Source of the DNA: Elusimicrobiota bacterium
GTDB taxonomy: Bacteria; Elusimicrobiota; UBA8919
DNA length: 64,000 bases
NCBI GenBank assembly: GCA_028718185.1
Contig: JAQUMH010000005.1
Span: forward strand, 106,032-170,031
Reading direction: 5' to 3'
Shown: positions 8,595-17,766 of the stretch, piece after piece
Position numbering within the stretch: position 1 is the stretch's first letter
Layout: every line of letters begins with the position of its first letter
Translations under genes and position numbers: made by a program
The notes under the pieces: model-generated
Database searches by the model: none
Told to the model about the DNA's origin: nothing
The model's input: the letters and a program-made list of their open reading frames with translations, nothing else

Positions 8595-9347
8595 TTATTC
8601 GTGTGTGCTTATTTTAAAAAGCCTCTCCGCGTTCTCATCCGTAATTTTTGAAACAGTTTCAACTGTTAATCCTTTAATTTGCGCTATTTTTTCTGCAATA
8701 TATTTTAAGTATCCTGATTCGTTCCTCTTTCCCCTGAACTGCTGTGGCGGTAAATATGGCGAATCTGTTTCCAGCAATATTCTCTCTATTGGCGTTTTAT
8801 TAACAACTTCTCTTAAAACATTTGCATTGGGATATGTTACAGGTCCATCAATACCAAGATAAAATCCAAGTTGTAAAAATTTTTCAGCATATTCAATTGA
8901 TGATGAAAAACAGTGAATTACCCCGCAGATGTCTTTATGCTGACTTATTATTTTATAAACATCTTCTTCTGCCTGCCGGGAGTGAATTATTACAGGTTTT
9001 TTTAATTTCTGAACAATTTCCAGCTGCTTTTCAAAAACGTCAACCTGAATTTTTTTATCAACATAATTTCTATAATAATCTAACCCGCATTCACCAACCG
9101 CAACAACCTTCTTATTAACCAGCAAATCTGAAAAATCAATATATTTATCAGAATTATTGGGATGAACACCAATCGCACAAAAAATATTTTTATACTTTTG
9201 ACTTAAATCTAAAGAATCTTCCCATTCTTGAGGTTCTACGCCCACCTCTATTAACTTTGAAACACCATTTGAAAAAGCTTGTTCAATAACACTATCTCTA
9301 TCTTTGTCAAAAGAACTGTCTAAAAGATGACAATGGGTATCAATCAT
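8595..9347 (-). CDS. tatD: TatD-family metal-dependent deoxyribonuclease/hydrolase
   Basis: A 250-residue TIM-barrel hydrolase with the expected metal ligands: HxH in MIDTHCHLLD, glutamate in AVGECGLDYYRN, histidines in PVIIHSR and GVIHCF, and aspartate in LLETDSPYLPP. The family has 3'-5' exonuclease activity in DNA quality control. I start at the ATG before IDTHCHL; a longer TTG-initiated frame runs back into a CG/AT-rich repeat array and adds 12 implausible residues. It is the last gene of the tmk-holB-ricT-metG run; metG followed by tatD is a widespread pairing. Confidence 0.93.
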   Translation of the reverse strand: MIDTHCHLLDSSFDKDRDSVIEQAFSNGVSKLIEVGVEPQEWEDSLDLSQKYKNIFCAIGVHPNNSDKYIDFSDLLVNKKVVAVGECGLDYYRNYVDKKIQVDVFEKQLEIVQKLKKPVIIHSRQAEEDVYKIISQHKDICGVIHCFSSSIEYAEKFLQLGFYLGIDGPVTYPNANVLREVVNKTPIERILLETDSPYLPPQQFRGKRNESGYLKYIAEKIAQIKGLTVETVSKITDENAERLFKISTHE

Positions 9348-9354
9348 AGATAGG

Positions 9355-9468
9355 GCACGCGAATCGTCGCAAATCACACGCAAATCATCGCGAATTATTC
9401 GTATATTAGCGTATATTCGCGTTTCTTTATTTTATTTGCGAATATTCGCGTGTATCGGTTTCCGATAC
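9355..9468. repeat. 10-11-bp-period repeat array and hairpin between metG and tatD
   Basis: Units beginning CGCGAATC, CGCAAATC, CGCGAATT and CGTATATT recur every 10 or 11 bases. Within it GCGAATATTCGC is a perfect palindrome. Just after the metG stop GTATCGG (9452-9458) pairs with CCGATAC (9462-9468) across three T. The hairpin lacks a proper T-run for minus-strand termination. Confidence 0.6.
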
Positions 9469-9470
9469 AA

Positions 9471-10892
9471 CTATTCTTTCCGGGGGAAAAGCGGGTCTTT
9501 GACCTTTTTTTCCAGCATTATTTGTTTTATTTTTCCCGAAGTATCCGGCATAAAGCATTCTATTGCATTTGATATCTTCCCGACTGCTGATAACAAATTT
9601 TCAAAAACAATTTTGAGTTTTTCCTTGTCTGTTTTATAAAGAACCCATGGTTTTTCAAAATCAATCGTTTTATTTGCCGCATCAATAAGTCCCCAGGTTA
9701 GAGAAAGCGCACTATTAAATTCAATTTTTTCCATCGCTTGTGAATAATTCTTGTCGAAATCAACCTGCAACTTCCCGAGCGAGGTTTCACTGTTTATTTT
9801 AGGTTTAATTTCTCCAAGTGAATATTTTTCAACCATAGAAAATGTACGGGAAACAAGATTACCGAGATTGTTCGCTAAGTCATTGTTATATCTTTCCAAA
9901 AAACTTTGTTCGGAGAAATCGCCATCCTGCCCAAACGGTATTTGTCTCATTACAAAATACCTGTATGCGTCACAACCATACTTGTCGATAAAAGTATGCG
10001 GGTTTACAAAATTACCTTTGGATTTTGACATTTTATCACCATTAACCGTCCACCAACCATGCGCAAAAACTGTTTTCGGTAGTGCTACCCCGTAAGCCAT
10101 AAGCATTGCAGGCCAGATAACAGTGTGAAACTTGAAAATCTCTTTGCCGACAAAATGGACATCGCAAGGCCAGATATCTTTTCCTTCAGCAGCAGAAATA
10201 TAATTTATCAAAGCATCAAACCATACATAAATTGTATGCGCACTGTCCCCCGGAACAGAAACACCCCATTTAACCTGTGTTCTTGAGACAGAAAGGTCTC
10301 TCAGTCCTGATTTAACAAAATTTATCATCTCTGAAGAACGCCACGCAGGTTGTATAAATTCAGGATGCTCTTCATAATATTTGAGAAGTATCTCCTGGTA
10401 TTTTGATAACTTAAAAAAATATGACTCTTCTTCCAACCGCTGTACTTCTTTTGAACAATCAGGACACCTGTTATCAACAAGCTGGGTATCAGTATAATAC
10501 GATTCGCAGGCAACACAATACAACCCGCTATATTTCCCTTTGTAAATATCCCCGTCTTTCAGCAATTTCGAAAACACATCCTGAACTTTTTTTACATGTC
10601 TTTCTTCAGTGGTCCTTATAAAATCATCATAGGAAATATTCAGGCGCTCCCACAACGCTTTAAATTCTTTAATAATATTATCAGCCCATGCCTGCGGGGT
10701 AAAACCTTTTTTAGCTGCAGCTTCTTCGATTTTAGAACCATGTTCATCAGTCCCGGTCAGGAAAAACACATCAATACCTTTTGAGCGGTAATACCGGCTA
10801 AGAATATCCGCAGCTATTGTAGTATACGAATGTCCAAGATGCGGGCTGTCATTTATATAATATATCGGCGTTGTAATATAAAACTTTTTCAC
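9471..10892 (-). CDS. metG: Methionyl-tRNA synthetase
   Basis: A 473-residue class I synthetase. The HIGH-type motif is PHLGH at 17-21 and KMSKS lies at 287-291 in NGDKMSKSKGNF. A single CxxC-x13-CxxC knuckle (C126, C129, C143, C146) binds zinc in the connective peptide. The DEHGS signature follows strand 2 (about 49-53). The C-terminal tRNA-binding/dimerisation domain of longer MetG forms is absent, so this is the short monomeric type. It charges initiator and elongator tRNA-Met. Its upstream gap to ricT contains an 8-bp-period array. Confidence 0.97.
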   Translation of the reverse strand: MKKFYITTPIYYINDSPHLGHSYTTIAADILSRYYRSKGIDVFFLTGTDEHGSKIEEAAAKKGFTPQAWADNIIKEFKALWERLNISYDDFIRTTEERHVKKVQDVFSKLLKDGDIYKGKYSGLYCVACESYYTDTQLVDNRCPDCSKEVQRLEEESYFFKLSKYQEILLKYYEEHPEFIQPAWRSSEMINFVKSGLRDLSVSRTQVKWGVSVPGDSAHTIYVWFDALINYISAAEGKDIWPCDVHFVGKEIFKFHTVIWPAMLMAYGVALPKTVFAHGWWTVNGDKMSKSKGNFVNPHTFIDKYGCDAYRYFVMRQIPFGQDGDFSEQSFLERYNNDLANNLGNLVSRTFSMVEKYSLGEIKPKINSETSLGKLQVDFDKNYSQAMEKIEFNSALSLTWGLIDAANKTIDFEKPWVLYKTDKEKLKIVFENLLSAVGKISNAIECFMPDTSGKIKQIMLEKKVKDPLFPRKE

Positions 10893-10929
10893 GTAATCGT
10901 TTCCCTTTTAAAATTGTGTAGTTTGTAAT

Positions 10930-11012
10930 TCATGTTATAGAGTTATAGGGTCTCCGACTCTACAAACTCTATGAACTTTATATCTCTTTCTTCTTGATTT
11001 CGGACACCTTTG
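10930..11012. repeat. 8-bp-period repeat array between ricT and metG
   Basis: TTATAGAG and TTATAGGG stand in tandem, followed by ACTCTACA and ACTCTATG words, then a short run with the 7-bp unit ATTTCGG. The same words recur at 28238-28311 and near 63310. Confidence 0.6.
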
Positions 11013-11022
11013 TCTTATCGTT

Positions 11023-11808
11023 TTATTTAATAATATCCTTTATACCAATTTTTTTTATACGGTCGTCTTCTAATTTTACCGTAACCTGTGACTTAAAAAT
11101 ATCTACACCAATAACCCTACCTTTACCTTCAGCAATTTTAACACTGCTATCAACTTTAGGAAACTTTTTACATTCTGAAACGTAAAAACCATGTTCATAT
11201 GCAATGCAACAAATTAACCGTCCGCAAACGCCTGAAATTTTTGCAGGATTAATAGTTAAATTTTGTTCCTTCGCCATATCAGTGGTCACTGATGTAAAAT
11301 CTTTAAGAAATCTCTGACAACAACATATCTCCCCACAATGACCCAAAGAACCTAAAATTTTAACTTCATCACGAACACCTATCTGCACCATCTGGATTCT
11401 TGTTTTAAGAACTGCCCCTAACTCTTTTATCAACTCACGGAAATCAACCCGTTCCTCCGCAGTGTAATAAATAAAGAGTTTAATCCTCTCAAAAGTATAT
11501 TCTATCATTGAGAGGCTCATCTTTAATTTTAATGCCTGCATTTTGTCAAGTATTACGGGTAAAACCTTTTTCGTATGTATTTTGTTCTCTTCTACCTGTT
11601 TAGCATCCTCTTCCGTAAAAAGTCGGACAAGCTTTTTTAACGGTTCTTTTGTATTAATCATCTGCTCCGCAATAACAACGACCCCGGCTTCTAAACCGTT
11701 TTCCGTTTCAACTAAAAGCCGGTCATTCATAGACACATCTATAGAACCTGCATCACAGTAAATTATATCTTTTGTCTTTCTCACTTGAACACCTACAGCT
11801 AATGGCAT
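11023..11808 (-). CDS. ricT: PSP1-domain protein (RicT/YaaT family)
   Basis: A 261-residue protein with the PSP1 C-terminal domain. A dense cysteine cluster (HCGEICCCQRF, then GVCGRLICCIAYEHGFY) matches the Fe-S-binding cysteines known for RicT of the RicAFT complex, which influences RNA processing and phosphorelay in Bacillus. The order holB-ricT and the proximity of tmk match a classic bacterial gene neighbourhood (tmk, holB, yaaT, metG, tatD). The start follows a purine-rich AAGGAGAA. Family confident; role in this organism inferred. Confidence 0.92.
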   Translation of the reverse strand: MPLAVGVQVRKTKDIIYCDAGSIDVSMNDRLLVETENGLEAGVVVIAEQMINTKEPLKKLVRLFTEEDAKQVEENKIHTKKVLPVILDKMQALKLKMSLSMIEYTFERIKLFIYYTAEERVDFRELIKELGAVLKTRIQMVQIGVRDEVKILGSLGHCGEICCCQRFLKDFTSVTTDMAKEQNLTINPAKISGVCGRLICCIAYEHGFYVSECKKFPKVDSSVKIAEGKGRVIGVDIFKSQVTVKLEDDRIKKIGIKDIIK

Positions 11809-11843
11809 ATATTTTCTCCTTAACGAACGCGAGTATTCGCACC

Positions 11844-12695
11844 CTATAACAAATTTTGTCTCAATACTTCCAACGTTAAATTTATATTTGTATTTCTCCT
11901 GATATAATTCCTCATTTTTAATATAATTTCCAGTTTTTCAGGTTGACTAAACCTCGTCTGACTTGCAAGCATATTTAAAAGTTCAACTACTTCATTTCTT
12001 TCATATCTCTTATTTATAAATTTGCCAATCTTAAAATTATCTATTAAATCTTTATACTCGGCAATTGATTCCTTATCACTTGCTAATTTAATCGCCTTCC
12101 CTAAAGAACCCATGGCTATTGATATAACAAAATCCAGTTCGCTTTTATCAAGATTAAACTTTTGTAACTCGCTTTTGATTTCTGCATCACTAAATATACC
12201 AAAATGGACAGTCACACATCTTGAACTTATTGTCCGCGGAAGTGACCGCGGCACCGGAGTAATGAGAATTATCACAGTATTTTGCGGTGGCTCTTCAAGT
12301 ATTTTTAAGAGCGAGTTTGCTGCCTGTTCTTGTATCAGGTGCGCATCGTCAATTATCCTGACATTATACCCACCCTGGACTGCACTAAATTGCAAACCTT
12401 TAATTATTTCTTTTACCTGGTCAATTGAAATCCACGATTTTTCTTCTAAAACAGATATAGTCATAACATCCGGGTGAGTACCTGATTCTATTTTCTGGCA
12501 CGACAGGCACTCGCCGCACGGTCTTTTGAGTATATCCGAACTCTGACAATTTAACATCCGGGCTAATTGCAACGCAAACAACTTTTTACCTATACCCGAT
12601 TGCCCGACAAACATATATGACGAATGAACACGCCCATTTTTAATTGCTGTCCGGAACATATCCAACTGCTTTTCATGACCAACAACTCTCATCAT
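11844..12695 (-). CDS. holB: DNA polymerase III delta' subunit (clamp loader)
   Basis: A 283-residue AAA+ protein. A P-loop-like GQSGIGKKLF is at 31-40, a zinc-binding cysteine set at C50, C60, C63, C66 (RPCGECLSCQKI), and a sensor 1/SRC region (TISSRCVTVHF) follows. The length is at the short end of the family. The subunit is the stator of the clamp-loading complex. It sits 35 bases before ricT and downstream of tmk. Confidence 0.93.
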   Translation of the reverse strand: MMRVVGHEKQLDMFRTAIKNGRVHSSYMFVGQSGIGKKLFALQLARMLNCQSSDILKRPCGECLSCQKIESGTHPDVMTISVLEEKSWISIDQVKEIIKGLQFSAVQGGYNVRIIDDAHLIQEQAANSLLKILEEPPQNTVIILITPVPRSLPRTISSRCVTVHFGIFSDAEIKSELQKFNLDKSELDFVISIAMGSLGKAIKLASDKESIAEYKDLIDNFKIGKFINKRYERNEVVELLNMLASQTRFSQPEKLEIILKMRNYIRRNTNINLTLEVLRQNLL

Positions 12696-12773
12696 AATAA
12701 TCCAATATTAAAAAAATATATTTTCCGCTTCTATTCCCTAAACAAATGGAGAAATCTAGTTTTGAACGATTTA

Positions 12774-12874
12774 GAGACATTTAGGTGAATAAACCGTTAA
12801 AAAATTTCAATGTCTGAGCGAACGAAGTGAGTGAGTTTTGAAATTTTAGGTTTATGAGCCGTTAAAAATGTCTC
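12774..12874. repeat. Large imperfect palindrome between tmk and holB
   Basis: GAGACATTT at 12774-12782 pairs with AAATGTCTC at 12866-12874. Inside, AATAAACC pairs with GGTTTAT and AAATTTCAA with TTGAAATTT. The unpaired centre contains GAGCGAACGAAGTGAGTGAG. No gene fits here. An mRNA processing site or a decayed mobile palindrome is possible. Confidence 0.65.
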
Positions 12875-12898
12875 GTCTAGTGAAAAACTATGATTTTT

Positions 12899-13519
12899 TC
12901 ATTTCACCTTTGTCATCACGATATCCATGACTTTTTCTGATATATTTTCAATGGTATCGTTGGCTTTTACAACCTTGATTCTCTTCGGGAACTTTTTAAC
13001 GAGCCACATGTACCCGTCCCTGACTTTTTTATGGAACACCAAATCTTCATTTTCAAGACGGTCTTTACCGCGGGATGCAGCGCGAGAAAGCCCTTTTTTA
13101 ACATCTACATCAAAAAAAATTGTTAAATCCGGCTTCAAGTCCAAAGTTGCTATTTTATTAAGCTGAAAAATAATTTTTTTATCAATATTCCTTCCAAAAC
13201 CCTGGTATGCAACAGTCGCGTCAGTGTATCTTTCACAAATTACAATTTTACCGGAATTAAGTGCAGGAATAATCAGCTCTTCAGTATGTTGAGCGCGACA
13301 CGCTTCATAGAGCAAAAGTTCTGTAAGCGGAAAAATCTTGTTTTTTGGGTCAAGTAAAATTTTTCTTAACGCCTCTGCTATAGTTGTCCCGCCTGGTTCC
13401 CTTGTATGAAGAACATCAAATCCGAGTTCTTTTAGTTTTTTAGTAACCAAAACTGATTGCGTTGATTTACCACACCCATCAGAACCTTCAAATGTTATAA
13501 AAAACCCTCTTTTTTTCAT
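12899..13519 (-). CDS. tmk: Thymidylate kinase
   Basis: A 206-residue P-loop kinase that makes dTDP from dTMP. P-loop EGSDGCGKST at 11-20, the TREPGGT motif, ERYTDATVAYQG (DR(Y/F)-type base-binding region, here ERY) and a lid with RAASRGKDRLE are all present, and length is normal. It is the first gene of the run and has its own promoter. An AGGA five bases upstream of the ATG is the only ribosome binding signal in an 11-base leader. Confidence 0.96.
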   Translation of the reverse strand: MKKRGFFITFEGSDGCGKSTQSVLVTKKLKELGFDVLHTREPGGTTIAEALRKILLDPKNKIFPLTELLLYEACRAQHTEELIIPALNSGKIVICERYTDATVAYQGFGRNIDKKIIFQLNKIATLDLKPDLTIFFDVDVKKGLSRAASRGKDRLENEDLVFHKKVRDGYMWLVKKFPKRIKVVKANDTIENISEKVMDIVMTKVK

Positions 13520-13536
13520 AAAAATCCTAATTTATG

Positions 13537-13565
13537 ATATTAACAAAAAATGTGTTAAAAGTCAA
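13537..13565 (-). promoter_or_regulatory. Promoter of the tmk-holB-ricT-metG-tatD run
   Basis: On the minus strand TTGACT and TAATAT are separated by 17 bases. The predicted start at 13530 leaves an 11-base leader with AGGA before the tmk ATG. Confidence 0.7.
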
Positions 13566-13637
13566 GGTATTTTTGACAGTAAAAACAGGTTTTTTAAGGT
13601 TAGCTAAATAGGTTAGACTAGTTTAGGAAGATATGAC

Positions 13638-15080
13638 TTAATCAATTATTTTATAAGCTATTATTTTGCATATATCACGTACTTCTGCCACTGACATTAA
13701 TTTTTCATCAACTGATTTTAAAATCTTTCCTGTTTCTACATCTACTAAACTCACATTGATATAATATTTATTATCAAACCTTGAAAATGAACCGACAACA
13801 ATTTGATTTACATTAAGAATTTTCCCCATTTGTACAGCACATGCTGTTGTAGTACAACCTGTTTTTTGGAATGCTGCTTCTGCAAGAAGTTTATCCATAT
13901 TATTTTTTTCAATTACATTGAAATCTCCGATATTAACAAGTTCTGTTCTCAAAAAATCTGAAATAATTGATGCATCAACAATTGATATATTTTTCCCGGA
14001 AAAATCTGCTATTGCCAAGTTTGTTATTTTCACAATATTTCTCATGCGTGCTACTTCAACTTTTGGAGCAATGCCTTTGAACTTCTGAATCCGGTGATTT
14101 TCTGTATCACTAACGTAAATATTGCCGTTAATATCTATTGCTATATCCTGCGGATATTGAAATTCACTATTCTCCGAACCTTTCTTGCCCCAACTTAATA
14201 AATAATCTCCGTCAGCTGTAAAAACAGATATCCTATGGTTCCCCGCATCAACCACATAAACTCTGCCATCACCGTCAACGACTAATCCCTTCGGAGTTAT
14301 AAACTGTTCTCTACCTCTTCCCATAGAACCCCATTCACATAAAAAATTACCTTTTGTTGTGAATCTTTGTATACGATGATTAAACGTATCTGCTACATAT
14401 ACTCTTGTCCGTTTTCCGACCGTAATACCCTGAGGATGTTCAAATTCACCTTCATCAGAACCTTTCTCTTCCCATTTTCCCCAACCGCCAGTTAATTTGC
14501 CGTCATTTGAAAATTTTTGTACATAATTATTATAGAAATCTGCAATATAAATATTATTCATCCCGTCAATAGATATGCTCATCGGTGCCCACTTCTCATT
14601 AGATAATGAACCTCTATTTCCCCACTTTTTAATAAAATTAAAATCGTAATCAAGTTTGTATACTGCTGATGCACCAACATCCGTAATGTATATGTTATTC
14701 AAAGTATCTATTGCAATATCTATTGGGTCAACAAATTTATATATTTTTCCCGGTCCTATTATACCCGAATATTTTGCAATAAATATTCCTTCGGATGAAA
14801 ATTTTTTTATACAGTGATTACCCGTATCGACAACATACACATTCCCGGTTAAATCAGTAGTTATCCCCCGGGGAAACATAAAATCATTATCACCCGCTCC
14901 TTTTTTACCCCACGACTTGACAAAAGAAATATTTTCGTCAGATTTAAACGGTATCCATAATTTCAGTGGTTCTGAATAAACTGAATATATAAAGGAAAAT
15001 ATACAATAAAAAATAGCTAAATATCTCATTAATTTAAAATATCTTTCATTAAAAATAACTTTTTTTGTCACCCTTACCAT
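13638..15080 (-). CDS. Exported six-bladed NHL propeller fused to a CsgG-like domain
   Basis: After an N-terminal hydrophobic segment (about 18-36) come six NHL repeats, each with a P-x-(G/D/S)-I start and a (V/I)Y(V/I)xDxxNHRI-type core (for example IYVSDTENHRIQKF), enough to close a beta-propeller (about 45-340). The C-terminal 140 residues (LAIADFSG, FLRTELVNIGDFNVIEKNNMDKLL, VDVETGKIL) resemble the CsgG/HfaB periplasmic domain of lipoprotein secretion channels. The start follows GGGAG eight bases upstream. The fusion suggests an envelope-attached scaffold or sensor. The gene lies 125 bp downstream of the prepilin gene on the same strand. Confidence 0.82.
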   Translation of the reverse strand: MVRVTKKVIFNERYFKLMRYLAIFYCIFSFIYSVYSEPLKLWIPFKSDENISFVKSWGKKGAGDNDFMFPRGITTDLTGNVYVVDTGNHCIKKFSSEGIFIAKYSGIIGPGKIYKFVDPIDIAIDTLNNIYITDVGASAVYKLDYDFNFIKKWGNRGSLSNEKWAPMSISIDGMNNIYIADFYNNYVQKFSNDGKLTGGWGKWEEKGSDEGEFEHPQGITVGKRTRVYVADTFNHRIQRFTTKGNFLCEWGSMGRGREQFITPKGLVVDGDGRVYVVDAGNHRISVFTADGDYLLSWGKKGSENSEFQYPQDIAIDINGNIYVSDTENHRIQKFKGIAPKVEVARMRNIVKITNLAIADFSGKNISIVDASIISDFLRTELVNIGDFNVIEKNNMDKLLAEAAFQKTGCTTTACAVQMGKILNVNQIVVGSFSRFDNKYYINVSLVDVETGKILKSVDEKLMSVAEVRDICKIIAYKIID

Positions 15081-15121
15081 AAATTCACTCCCATGTGAAT
15101 AATTGTTAGAACCTAAAAAGA

Positions 15122-15151
15122 ATAATAAAAAATGAAGCTATTAGTTTGCAA
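15122..15151 (-). promoter_or_regulatory. Possible promoter of the NHL-CsgG gene
   Basis: TTGCAA and TATTAT on the minus strand, 18 bases apart, place a start near 15115 and a leader of about 35 bases containing the GGGAG ribosome binding site. Confidence 0.45.
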
Positions 15152-15204
15152 CTGAATTGTTTGTCTTTCTGTGATTTTATTTTACAGAATTTCAAAAAAA
15201 CACT

Positions 15205-15711
15205 TCACCAGGATGTTATACAACTGCCTTTGGTATCTGTATCTGTAACACCTATATGCATTTCACCGGTTCCCGAACCACAATACCACCACTTTCCCCT
15301 GTGCCCGCCACCTGAGCTAAACGATGCGAATGCTCCAGCAGTTAAACCGTTAAAATAAACTATATCTGCGGTATCACCGATATTGCTAATACCAAGCTTC
15401 ACTGAAGGCATACTATCCAGGTACTTTGTCAGAAATGGACCACCAATGTTACTGAAAGTAGCAACCGGTGCTCCCGAAACCCCTTCGCTGTTTGCTAAAC
15501 CATCTACACTTGCAATAGGATAAGCCCCTTCCATCTCCCCGTAATAAATTGTGAGTGCCGAACGAAGTGCACCAAGCGAACCTTTTGTTGACCCCTCTTT
15601 TGACTTTCTAATCAGGTCGGCAAATTTAGGAATTGCGATAGCCGCTAATATACCGATAATTGCAACTACTATCATAAGCTCAATAAGGGTAAAACCTTTT
15701 TTCGTTTCCAT
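15205..15711 (-). CDS. Type IV prepilin-like / type II pseudopilin protein
   Basis: A 168-residue protein with a class III signal: METKKG, then FTLIELMIVVAIIGILAA, giving a prepilin peptidase site after G6 with E5 of the mature chain present. The hydrophobic helix ends in AIPKFADLIRKSKEG, as in type IVa pilins and GspG-type pseudopilins. The C-terminal half is Gly/Ser rich with two cysteines (C143 and C164) that could close a disulfide loop. AAGGAG lies eight bases upstream. No assembly ATPase or peptidase gene is nearby, so it is an orphan pilin locus. Confidence 0.9.
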   Translation of the reverse strand: METKKGFTLIELMIVVAIIGILAAIAIPKFADLIRKSKEGSTKGSLGALRSALTIYYGEMEGAYPIASVDGLANSEGVSGAPVATFSNIGGPFLTKYLDSMPSVKLGISNIGDTADIVYFNGLTAGAFASFSSGGGHRGKWWYCGSGTGEMHIGVTDTDTKGSCITSW

Positions 15712-15774
15712 TTATTTTCTCCTTATTTTTTATTCCCATAGTAAGGTGAAATAGAATAAATAATATCAAATCGG

Positions 15775-16347
15775 CTATTCTATTTCAATATCGTATTTAT
15801 CCAAAAGTCCGGCAATTCCTGCCAGCGAGAATTTTGCTTTTTTTATCCAATTTATTTCTGGGTTGATTGAATAATTAAATGATGTCAGAAAATCTGCTTT
15901 TTCTAATACTGTTCTTTCAAATATCGCACCGATCAAGTCACAATTGTCAAAAACTGAACCGCTTAAATTGCATTCAGCAAAATCCACCGTTCTAAGACTG
16001 CAGTTTTTGAATGTTGTTTTTTTTAGTTCCAGCTTGTGAAATGAGGAAAGGTTTAAAATACAATTTTCGAAACTGACGGCAAACAGGAAATCATTGCAAT
16101 TTTCGAAATGTAATCCTAATAGTTTACATTCCTTGAATTTAACGTCTTTGAGAGACATTTTAGTCATTTTTGCCATGCTCAAATCACAACTATTGAATTC
16201 ACATTCCGAAAAATTAATATCAGATAAATCGGCATTTGAAAAAGAACAATTTACGAATTTACAGTTTTCGTAATCGCCCTTATCCGGCTGTTTTTTCGAA
16301 AAATCAATTTTTTCAAAAATCTTTTCTTCAGTAATTGGTTTGCTCAT
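15775..16347 (-). CDS. Pentapeptide-repeat protein
   Basis: A 190-residue protein whose residues 25-165 follow the A(D/N)LSx / CxFxx five-residue period (CKFVNCSFSNADLSDINF, CDLIGAIFERTVLEKADF), which folds as a right-handed quadrilateral beta-helix. Size and the two-part helix recall the QnrB/McbG gyrase-protecting group, but that role cannot be read from sequence. It has no signal peptide. It follows a small membrane protein gene by 24 bases. Confidence 0.88.
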   Translation of the reverse strand: MSKPITEEKIFEKIDFSKKQPDKGDYENCKFVNCSFSNADLSDINFSECEFNSCDLSMAKMTKMSLKDVKFKECKLLGLHFENCNDFLFAVSFENCILNLSSFHKLELKKTTFKNCSLRTVDFAECNLSGSVFDNCDLIGAIFERTVLEKADFLTSFNYSINPEINWIKKAKFSLAGIAGLLDKYDIEIE

Positions 16348-16371
16348 TTTATTGTCAATTGTAGCTAAAAA

Positions 16372-16662
16372 TTATTTCCGGGATTTAGTAACAATTGTTT
16401 TTAATATTTTGTCTTTTTGTTTTTCAACTTTTTTTATTTGTTCTTTAGTTTTGATGCTTTCTGTTTTGTATATCTTTTCTAATCCGAGCTTAAACGGTAT
16501 TCTGCCTATGCGGGGCAATAAAATATAATTTATCAGAATAACGATGATTACAACGATTGCAACCCATATTGCCGATTTTAGCAGGATTCCGATTATTTTT
16601 ATTGCCGCAAAAACAAGAACCACAAGTAAAGCTATAATCAAAATGGTAAAAATAATTTTCAT
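16372..16662 (-). CDS. Small membrane protein with charged coiled tail
   Basis: A 96-residue protein: two adjacent hydrophobic helices (about 3-24 and 29-49) and a basic, lysine-rich helical tail (KTKEQIKKVEKQKDKILK). No family recognised. A GGGAG-like signal sits before the ATG. It lies just upstream of the pentapeptide gene and is probably cotranscribed. Upstream, TAACCGG and CCGGTTA form an inverted repeat around 16677-16704. Confidence 0.65.
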   Translation of the reverse strand: MKIIFTILIIALLVVLVFAAIKIIGILLKSAIWVAIVVIIVILINYILLPRIGRIPFKLGLEKIYKTESIKTKEQIKKVEKQKDKILKTIVTKSRK

Positions 16663-16820
16663 TTGTCTCCCTTAACATAACCGGTAATATTTATATCCGG
16701 TTACTCTAGTTTCTAAAAGATAATCTGGTAAAATCACTTTAAAATGATTAATATTAAATTCGTTCAAAACCGGAGAAATCGAAAAATGTTAAAATATAAG
16801 ACCTTGCCCTTTTACTAACA

Positions 16821-17573
16821 CTAATCTTTTGTCAATTTTTCTATTTCGTATGACTGACCCTTAACCTTTATTAAAGCTTTAAAATAACCATGAATTCCTT
16901 GTTTTTTTTCATTGTTTTTAGGATACGCTGACATCGGAGAGTCGAGAGATGATATAGAATTTTCTTGTGTTTTTTCATCATTATAAAATATCGGTGCTAA
17001 AATTTTTGTTCCATCACTAGTATTCAATATTTTAAATTCACTCCATACATAATTTCTTTTATTTTCGCCAGTAATTTTCCAATAACTATCGTCGTTCGGA
17101 TTTAATATTTTATTGTTTAAGAAAACAATATCTCTATCACGCTTTAATCCTTCCTTTTCCCAAATTAGTAAATTAAATATACTTGGGCGTACATCTGACT
17201 GTATTTCTTCAATAATAACATAATTAACACCATTATTTAAAATATCTCCTATCCCTACCAAAACGGGTGGAGATTGCATACCATTATCCCAAAAACCCAA
17301 TTTTTCTTTGTCTGTCCAGACAAACGTTATGCTAGATTTATACTCTTTAAAAACTGATACAGTATAATTAAATCCATCTTCAGTATTTATTGTTCTTAAA
17401 TGACTAAATGTTACTTGTTCAACAATACCATCTTTATCAATATCTCCAAATAGCATGTCATCAATAACATGACCACCTAATATTGACTCTTTTGAAAGTC
17501 CATTTGAAGGCTGTGTCCATAATAATCCAGTACAAATTAATAATGTAATAATAAGCACCCATATTCTTTTCAT
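16821..17573 (-). CDS. Exported protein with FG-GAP/VCBS-like motif, unknown function
   Basis: A 250-residue protein with a clear signal peptide (MKRIWVLIITLLICTGLLWTQ). After it, FGDIDKDGIVEQVTF resembles the calcium-binding FG-GAP/VCBS type loop, and a second, weaker one reads GDILNNGVNYVI. No catalytic motif is visible. Its 5' flank (ACTTTAAAT before the ATG) is shared with the small membrane gene that starts at 36223. It is transcribed divergently from the protease gene that follows. Confidence 0.6.
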   Translation of the reverse strand: MKRIWVLIITLLICTGLLWTQPSNGLSKESILGGHVIDDMLFGDIDKDGIVEQVTFSHLRTINTEDGFNYTVSVFKEYKSSITFVWTDKEKLGFWDNGMQSPPVLVGIGDILNNGVNYVIIEEIQSDVRPSIFNLLIWEKEGLKRDRDIVFLNNKILNPNDDSYWKITGENKRNYVWSEFKILNTSDGTKILAPIFYNDEKTQENSISSLDSPMSAYPKNNEKKQGIHGYFKALIKVKGQSYEIEKLTKD

Positions 17574-17714
17574 ATATTTAAAGTACTGATTCCTATTAGA
17601 ATCTTGAGTAATAAGGTGAAATTCAAAAGTATTGTTTTATTGTAAGATTTTATATTTTTTTCATTTAAAAGTCAAATCAAGCTGTATGCTGATATTTACG
17701 GCTCAATTTTTTAT

Positions 17715-17743
17715 TTGACAATGTTTACATTTTGTGTTAGAAT
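17715..17743 (+). promoter_or_regulatory. Promoter of the trypsin-like protease gene
   Basis: TTGACA and TAGAAT are 17 bases apart, with TG one base upstream of the -10 (extended -10). The predicted start near 17750 leaves a 17-base leader with GGAGG. Confidence 0.75.
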
Positions 17744-17766
17744 CTCAAAAAATACGGAGGTATAAA

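Noticed and set aside
9348..9383. Longer TatD start
   Set aside because: The extra residues are encoded by a repeat array and precede the canonical MIDTHCH start.
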